Assembly: GCF_018336155.1 (NCBI RefSeq)
Contig: NZ_JAGYHF010000012.1
Coordinates: 170,652 to 234,651 of the forward strand
DNA: 64,000 nucleotides
Source of the DNA: Pseudomonas rustica
Lineage (GTDB): Bacteria; Pseudomonadota; Gammaproteobacteria; Pseudomonadales; Pseudomonadaceae
Reading direction: 5' to 3'
Position 1 is the first letter of the stretch. The number at the start of each line of letters is the position of its first letter. A program made the translations under genes and the position numbers. The notes below the pieces were generated by a model, which saw nothing but the letters and a program-made list of their open reading frames with translations, ran no database searches and was not told the origin of the DNA. Shown here one piece after another: positions 59,539-64,000 of this stretch.

Positions 59539-60720
59539 ATGCAAGACGTCGTCATTGTTGCCGCCACGCGTACCGCGATCGGCAGTTTCCAGGGTGCCCT
59601 GGCCAGCGTTTCTGCGGTGGATCTGGGCGCGGCGGTGATCCGCCAGTTGCTCGAACAAACCGGTCTGGACGGTGCGCAGGTTGATGAAGTGATCATGGGC
59701 CAGGTGTTGACCGCCGGCGCAGGTCAAAACCCCGCGCGTCAGTCGGCGATCAAGGCTGGCCTGCCACACGCGGTACCGGCGCTGACCCTGAACAAGGTTT
59801 GCGGTTCGGGTCTCAAAGCCCTGCACCTCGGCGCGCAAGCAATCCGTTGCGGCGACGCGGACGTGATCATCGCCGGCGGCCAGGAAAACATGAGCCTGTC
59901 CAACTATGTAATGCCGGGCGCCCGCACCGGTCTGCGCATGGGCCACGCGCAAATCGTCGACACCATGATCAGCGATGGTCTGTGGGATGCGTTCAACGAT
60001 TACCACATGGGCATCACTGCCGAGAACCTCGTCGACAAATACGAAATCAGCCGCGAGCAGCAAGACGCCTTTGCTGCCGCGTCCCAGCAGAAAGCTGCCG
60101 CCGCCATTGAGGCCGGTCGCTTTGTCGATGAAATCACGCCGATCCTGATTCCACAGCGCAAAGGCGATCCGGTCGCGTTCAAGGTCGACGAGCAGCCACG
60201 CGGCGACACCACCGCTGAATCGCTGGCGAAACTGCGTCCGGCGTTCAAAAAGGACGGCAGTGTCACCGCCGGCAACGCTTCGTCGCTGAACGACGGTGCT
60301 GCCGCTGTGATCCTGATGAGCGCGGAAAAAGCCAAAGCCCTCGGTTTGCCGGTGCTGGCGAAAATCGCCGCTTACGCCAACGCCGGCGTTGACCCGGCGA
60401 TCATGGGCATCGGCCCGGTATCGGCGACTCGCCGCTGCCTGGACAAGGCTGGCTGGAACATCGACCAGCTCGACCTGATCGAGGCCAACGAAGCCTTCGC
60501 TGCACAGTCGCTGGCGGTGGCCAAGGATCTGCAATGGGATCTGAGCAAGGTCAACGTCAACGGCGGCGCCATTGCGCTGGGCCACCCGATCGGCGCATCG
60601 GGCTGCCGTGTGCTGGTGACGCTGCTGCATGAAATGATCAAGCGTGATGCGAAAAAGGGTCTGGCGACCTTGTGCATTGGCGGTGGTCAAGGCGTGGCGC
60701 TGGCGCTGGAACGCGCGTAA
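59539..60720 (+). CDS. atoB: Acetyl-CoA acetyltransferase (thiolase)
   Basis: A 393-residue thiolase that cleaves acetoacetyl-CoA to two acetyl-CoA, feeding the product of the CoA-transferase into central metabolism. Catalytic Cys88 in LNKVCGSGLKAL, the base His in ALGHPIGASGCR, and the second Cys in LCIGGGQGVA. GAGGAATTCGAAA precedes ATG 59539; a GTG 5 codons earlier overlaps the dhcB stop. It ends the operon before a terminator. Confidence 0.94.
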   Translation: MQDVVIVAATRTAIGSFQGALASVSAVDLGAAVIRQLLEQTGLDGAQVDEVIMGQVLTAGAGQNPARQSAIKAGLPHAVPALTLNKVCGSGLKALHLGAQAIRCGDADVIIAGGQENMSLSNYVMPGARTGLRMGHAQIVDTMISDGLWDAFNDYHMGITAENLVDKYEISREQQDAFAAASQQKAAAAIEAGRFVDEITPILIPQRKGDPVAFKVDEQPRGDTTAESLAKLRPAFKKDGSVTAGNASSLNDGAAAVILMSAEKAKALGLPVLAKIAAYANAGVDPAIMGIGPVSATRRCLDKAGWNIDQLDLIEANEAFAAQSLAVAKDLQWDLSKVNVNGGAIALGHPIGASGCRVLVTLLHEMIKRDAKKGLATLCIGGGQGVALALERA

Positions 60721-60776
60721 GCAAGAGTTCAACGGCAGGCGGCGGATCCACGACATCCGTTGGTTGCTGGCAACAA

Positions 60777-60815
60777 AAACCCGGTGCAGCTTCGGTTGCA
60801 CCGGGTCTTTTTTTG
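60777..60815 (+). terminator. Intrinsic terminator of the dhcAB-atoB operon
   Basis: ACCCGGTGCA-GCTTCGGT-TGCACCGGGT followed by a long T run. Confidence 0.94.
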
Positions 60816-60846
60816 TCTGGATTTTATAGGCTGGCCTTGAAGGCCC

Positions 60847-60938
60847 CTTCGCGAGCAAGCCCGCTCCCACAGGGTTGGTGGGTGTACACAATATTTGTGA
60901 ATAACACCAACCACTGTGGGAGCGGGCTTGCTCGCGAA
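60847..60938. repeat. REP pair in outward orientation
   Basis: CTTCGCGAGCAAGCCCGCTCCCAC, then after about 45 bases GTGGGAGCGGGCTTGCTCGCGAAAG. Confidence 0.94.
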
Positions 60939-60968
60939 AGGGCCAGTCCAGCCACTACAAATTTCTGA

Positions 60969-62288
60969 TCAGCCAGCCAATTGCAGAATCAACCAAGCAT
61001 TCGCGCCACTGATCACCACAAACAACCCCCACGCCAACACCCTTGTCGGCGACCGATTCACAAACGGCCCCATCAGCTGTTTGTCATTGGTCATGCGAAT
61101 CAGCGGATACAGCGCAAACGGCAGCTGCAAACTCAGCACCACCTGACTCATCACCAACAATTTCCCCACCGCGTTATCGCCCATCAACCACACGCCGATA
61201 AACGCCGGAATCAGCGCCAGCCCGCGCGTGATCAAGCGCCGCTGCCAGCACGGAATCCGCAGATTGAGATAGCCCTCCATGATCACCTGCCCGGCGATGG
61301 TGCCGGTGAAGGTCGAACTCTGCCCCGACGCCAGCAACGCCACGCCGAACAGCACACTGGCCAGCGCGCCACCGACCAGCGGGTCGAGCAAGTGATAGGC
61401 GTCCTGAATGTCGACCACGTCGGTATGCCCGGACTGGTGAAACGCCGCTGCCGCGAGAATCAGAATCGCCGCGTTGACCAGCAGCGCCAGCGCCAGCGAG
61501 CCGATTGTGTCGATGCGCGCCAGTTTCACCGCGTCCTGCTTGCTCGCCAGATCCTTGCCGATCATCCGGGTCTGCACGATCGAGGTGTGCAGGTAGAGGT
61601 TATGCGGCATCACCGTCGCGCCGAGTATGCCGATCGCCAGGTACAGCGGCGCTGCATCACTGATCGCCGACAGCGACGGTTTGAAGCCTTGGAAAACGTC
61701 AGGCCAGTACGGTTTGATCAGCACCAGCTCAACGAAGAAACACACGCCGATAGTCGCGACCAGCACCAGCATGATCGCTTCCAGTCGGCGAAATCCACGG
61801 TTCTGCAGGGCCAGCACCAGCAGCGTGTCGAACGCGGTCAGGGCGATGCCGAAGGTCAGCGAACAACCGAGCAGCAGGTGAAACGCCAGTGCGCATCCGA
61901 GCACTTCGGCGAGGTCGGTGGCGATGATAGAAATCTCCGCCAATATCCACTGCAAGCGTGCGGTCGGCGTGCTGTAGCGTTCGCGGGACAATTGCGCCAG
62001 ATCGCGGCCGGTGGCGATGCCCAGCCGCGAACACAAACATTGCACCACCATGCCCGCCAGACTCGCCAGCAACACCACGAACAACAGGCTGTAGCCGAAG
62101 CGCGAACCGGCTTCGATCGCAGTCGCCCAGTTGCCCGGATCCATGTAGCCGATCGACACCAATAGACCGGGGCCGGCGAAACGCAGTACGCGTTTGAAGA
62201 AGGGGGCGTTGGGGTCGACCTCGACACTGCCGGCCACTTCCGGCGGGCAAAACGGCGCGGTGGCGATTTTGGGCACACTGAATTTCAC
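60969..62288 (-). CDS. mntH: Nramp-family Mn2+/Fe2+ transporter
   Basis: About 439 residues with 11 predicted membrane helices. The metal-binding DPGN is at 50-53 (GYMDPGNWATAIEAG) and the second unwound helix motif MPHNLYLHT is in the middle. GQSSTFTGTIAGQVIMEG is the Nramp transport signature. It imports divalent metal with protons across the inner membrane. The start is unclear: only GTG and TTG codons are available (62288, 62294, 62306); I prefer 62288, which starts VKFSVPKIATAPF. No Fur or MntR box was identified. Confidence 0.9.
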   Translation of the reverse strand: MKFSVPKIATAPFCPPEVAGSVEVDPNAPFFKRVLRFAGPGLLVSIGYMDPGNWATAIEAGSRFGYSLLFVVLLASLAGMVVQCLCSRLGIATGRDLAQLSRERYSTPTARLQWILAEISIIATDLAEVLGCALAFHLLLGCSLTFGIALTAFDTLLVLALQNRGFRRLEAIMLVLVATIGVCFFVELVLIKPYWPDVFQGFKPSLSAISDAAPLYLAIGILGATVMPHNLYLHTSIVQTRMIGKDLASKQDAVKLARIDTIGSLALALLVNAAILILAAAAFHQSGHTDVVDIQDAYHLLDPLVGGALASVLFGVALLASGQSSTFTGTIAGQVIMEGYLNLRIPCWQRRLITRGLALIPAFIGVWLMGDNAVGKLLVMSQVVLSLQLPFALYPLIRMTNDKQLMGPFVNRSPTRVLAWGLFVVISGANAWLILQLAG

Positions 62289-62340
62289 GCACACATCCAG
62301 AAACAAGTCGGAAAGACGCAGCTTAGACGTTCACGTTGAA

Positions 62341-62393
62341 GATCAAAAGATCGCACCTGTAGGAGCTGCCGCAGGCTGCGATCTTTTGATCTT
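62341..62393. repeat. Rearranged hairpin repeat
   Basis: GATCAAAAGATCGCAC precedes GTAGGAGCTGCCGCAGGCTG then CGATCTTTTGATC. The arms of the GTAGGAGCTGCC family are in reversed order, so only the GATCTTTTGATC parts can pair. Confidence 0.85.
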
Positions 62394-62928
62394 ATCGGCT
62401 CGCGCCCAACAATTGCTCGCGCAATTCGGGACTGCGTGTGCGCGGATCCAGCCAGATGTCGAAAAACGCCCGGGCGAACTGCGGATCATCGACCTCATGC
62501 TGCAACTGTTGCCCGACAAAAAACCGCGCGCCCTGCCCCGGCAAGTACACACCGGTGATCCGCGTGCCGGCCTGCACATCGACGAAGGATTGCTGCATCT
62601 GAATTTGCCAACCGGCCAGCTGTGCAGGGCTGACGCTGGGCCCTCCGAGGCGTTTGATTTCGTCGACACTGGCCTTGACCAGATCATCGCGAGAAATGGT
62701 GCGGCGGTAGATCAGTTCCAGCGCGAAGGGCTGACCGTCCGCTAGCGGTCGCGCGGCACTCCACAATCGCGCGTTGTAGACATCGAAACCGAACACACTG
62801 AAATCACCGGTGCCGATGATTTGCGCACCGGGCACGGCGTCCTGCCAATTGGCCCAGGTCGGCGTGAGCAACAAGGCCCACAAGCCTATGCCGCAGCATC
62901 CACGTAACACCTTCGGTGTTCTGTTCAT
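62392..62928 (-). CDS. Chalcone-isomerase-like exported protein
   Basis: A 178-residue exported protein with a signal peptide (cut near TWA, residue 26). VFGFDVYNARLWSA, ALELIYRRTISRDDLVKASVDEIKRLG and ITGVYLPGQGARFFV are the signatures of the bacterial chalcone-isomerase-like family. The true bacterial function is unknown; flavonoid cyclisation is not implied. It stands alone. Confidence 0.83.
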   Translation of the reverse strand: MNRTPKVLRGCCGIGLWALLLTPTWANWQDAVPGAQIIGTGDFSVFGFDVYNARLWSAARPLADGQPFALELIYRRTISRDDLVKASVDEIKRLGGPSVSPAQLAGWQIQMQQSFVDVQAGTRITGVYLPGQGARFFVGQQLQHEVDDPQFARAFFDIWLDPRTRSPELREQLLGASR

Positions 62929-63075
62929 CGCGGCATCGACTCCCGCAAGCCCTGATAATCAGAGCATAGTCGGCTATCCGGCAAGGCACTTTGTATACAA
63001 TTTTTGTACAACGATGCAGCAATCCCCGTTCGTCGATGCTAACGTGAGCGTCTCTCACTCGACGGAGCCACCTGC

Positions 63076-63858
63076 GTGCTGATCCTCAAATTGCTGCTGA
63101 TTCCCGGTTTTCTCTTGCTGATTTCTTTGGCGGGCAAGCGCTGGGGGCCGAGCGTGGCCGGGTGGCTGTCGGGGTTGCCGGTGGTGGTCGGGCCGATTCT
63201 GTTTTTCCTCGCCATCGAACAGGGGCCGCAGTTTGCCGCGCATTCGGCGGTGGCGGCGTTGTCGGCAATGTTCGCGATGATCGCTTTCTGCATTACCTAT
63301 GCGCAGGTCGCGCAACGGGCGAACTGGCCATGGGCGCTGGCGATATCGATGACGGTCTGGGCTGTGTTGGCGCTGGTGCTGTCGCTGATTCCACCGTCGC
63401 TGCCGTTTTCGGTGGTGGCCGCAGCGGTTGCCCTGCTCGCCTCCCCTTATCTGTTTCCGGATGTGCAACCAGTGCTGAAGGGTACGGCACCGAAGTCGGA
63501 CAAATTGATCTGGCGGATGATCGCTGGCGCGGCGTTGACGCTGGTGGTGACGATGCTTGCCAGCACCGTCGGTGAACGCTGGAGCGGTTTGCTCGCGGTG
63601 TTCCCGGTGCTTGGCAGTGTGATGGCGGTGTTTTCCCAGCAGACGCGCGGGCCGGCGTTTACAGCGGCATTGCTGCGCGCGACGGCGACGGGGATGTATT
63701 CGTTTTCGGCGTTTTGTCTGGTGTCGGCGCTGACGTTGCCGAGCATGGGCTTGAGTGGGTTTGCGGTGGGTGTGGCGGTTTCAGTGGCGATGCTTGGCGT
63801 TACCCGCAAGCTGCTGGCAAAACCTCCTTCCTCTAAAACGCCCCAACCTCAAAGTTGA
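63076..63858 (+). CDS. Inner-membrane protein, about eight helices, unknown
   Basis: A 260-residue hydrophobic protein. GTG start after CGGAGCCACCTGC. Helices recur throughout; a conserved-looking LAGKRWGPSVAGWLSGLPVVVGP near the start resembles a repeat at GERWSGLLAVFPVLGSVMAV in the second half. That suggests two halves of about 130 residues from an internal duplication. No transporter family is recognised with certainty. Confidence 0.75.
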   Translation: MLILKLLLIPGFLLLISLAGKRWGPSVAGWLSGLPVVVGPILFFLAIEQGPQFAAHSAVAALSAMFAMIAFCITYAQVAQRANWPWALAISMTVWAVLALVLSLIPPSLPFSVVAAAVALLASPYLFPDVQPVLKGTAPKSDKLIWRMIAGAALTLVVTMLASTVGERWSGLLAVFPVLGSVMAVFSQQTRGPAFTAALLRATATGMYSFSAFCLVSALTLPSMGLSGFAVGVAVSVAMLGVTRKLLAKPPSSKTPQPQS

Positions 63859-63868
63859 AACCGTTCCT

Positions 63869-63963
63869 GTGGCGAGGGGATTTATCCCCGATCGGCTGCG
63901 CAGCAGTCGGCAAAAAGACAGGCGCGCCGCGCACCCCACCGCGGGAAAAACCCCTCTCCGCAC
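63869..63963. repeat. Degenerate copy of the GTGGCGAGGGGATTTATCCCCG family
   Basis: Left arm GTGGCGAGGGGATTTATCCCCG is intact; the right side GGGAAAAACCCCTCTCCGCA is diverged. No gene is visible from here to the window end. Confidence 0.75.
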
Positions 63964-64000
63964 CGGGCATACTCGCCCCCTGAAGGCGGGTTTAGACGGG

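Noticed and set aside
1..64000. CRISPR array, prophage, integron, tRNA or rRNA
   Set aside because: All regular repeats are palindromic REP-type elements or the single 9-bp array; there are no direct repeats with spacers, no phage genes, and no cloverleaf or rRNA-like sequence that I can recognise.

Overview
The window is a chromosomal segment of a high-GC gammaproteobacterium, almost certainly a Pseudomonas of the fluorescens group. The basis is the codon use, the gene families (Spu/Puu polyamine genes, Dhc carnitine genes, Pcs, DUF2388), and the dense intergenic palindromes typical of that group: REP pairs built on GTGGGAGCGGGCTTGCTCGCGAA, hairpins built on GTAGGAGCTGCCGAAGGCTG, and three rarer inverted-repeat families. 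I see no prophage, integron, CRISPR array, rRNA or tRNA. The only mobile-element gene is one REP-associated tyrosine transposase (RAYT).

Layout. 1-5.8 kb: an MFS exporter cut by the window edge with a divergent LysR regulator, a SleB-type cell-wall hydrolase, a secreted CAP-domain protein, a bestrophin-like channel and a LysR regulator of uncertain start. 5.9-23.7 kb: a polyamine (putrescine-type) region. It has two sets of gamma-glutamyl-amine ligase (PuuA-like) and FAD oxidase (PuuB-like), one aldehyde dehydrogenase (PuuC), one gamma-glutamyl-GABA hydrolase (PuuD), an XRE-cupin repressor (PuuR-like) and a complete ABC importer (ATPase, two permeases, binding protein). Together these would import a diamine, glutamylate it, oxidise it to a gamma-glutamyl aldehyde and acid, and release GABA. 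The first ligase gene is preceded by two tiny overlapping ORFs that look like a leader. DeoR, LysR and quinone-reductase-like genes sit between the two sets.

23.9-39.5 kb: assorted small genes (ThpR, DUF1428, a lipoprotein), a PaoABC-type periplasmic molybdenum aldehyde oxidoreductase, a secreted cupin with a divergent LysR gene, a Tat-exported aldo/keto reductase beside the 3' remnant of a LysR gene, an alpha/beta hydrolase, a second CAP protein paralogous to the first, a two-gene unit of regulator plus beta-propeller, and a 27-residue membrane peptide. 39.7-45.2 kb: malate:quinone oxidoreductase with an apparent signal peptide, a chemoreceptor, Cu/Zn superoxide dismutase, a DUF2388 protein and a small cytosolic protein.

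45.2-52.9 kb: an unusual three-gene operon (haem-oxygenase-like diiron protein, NPPY methyltransferase, multidomain DNA ligase D) with a 12-copy 9-bp tandem repeat upstream, then the RAYT flanked by its hairpin repeats, a DUF533 protein and phosphatidylcholine synthase. 53-64 kb: two SAM methyltransferases, a GNAT enzyme, a sirtuin, a dehydrocarnitine/acetoacetate CoA-transferase operon (dhcR, dhcAB, atoB), an Nramp metal transporter, a chalcone-isomerase-like protein and a membrane protein.

Three broken or vestigial genes were found: a lipoprotein with an in-frame stop (26987-27190), a LysR 3' end (33425-33523) and an open frame without a start (4560-4768). The strongest candidates for undescribed biology are the diiron/methyltransferase/LigD operon and the leader ORFs upstream of the first ligase.
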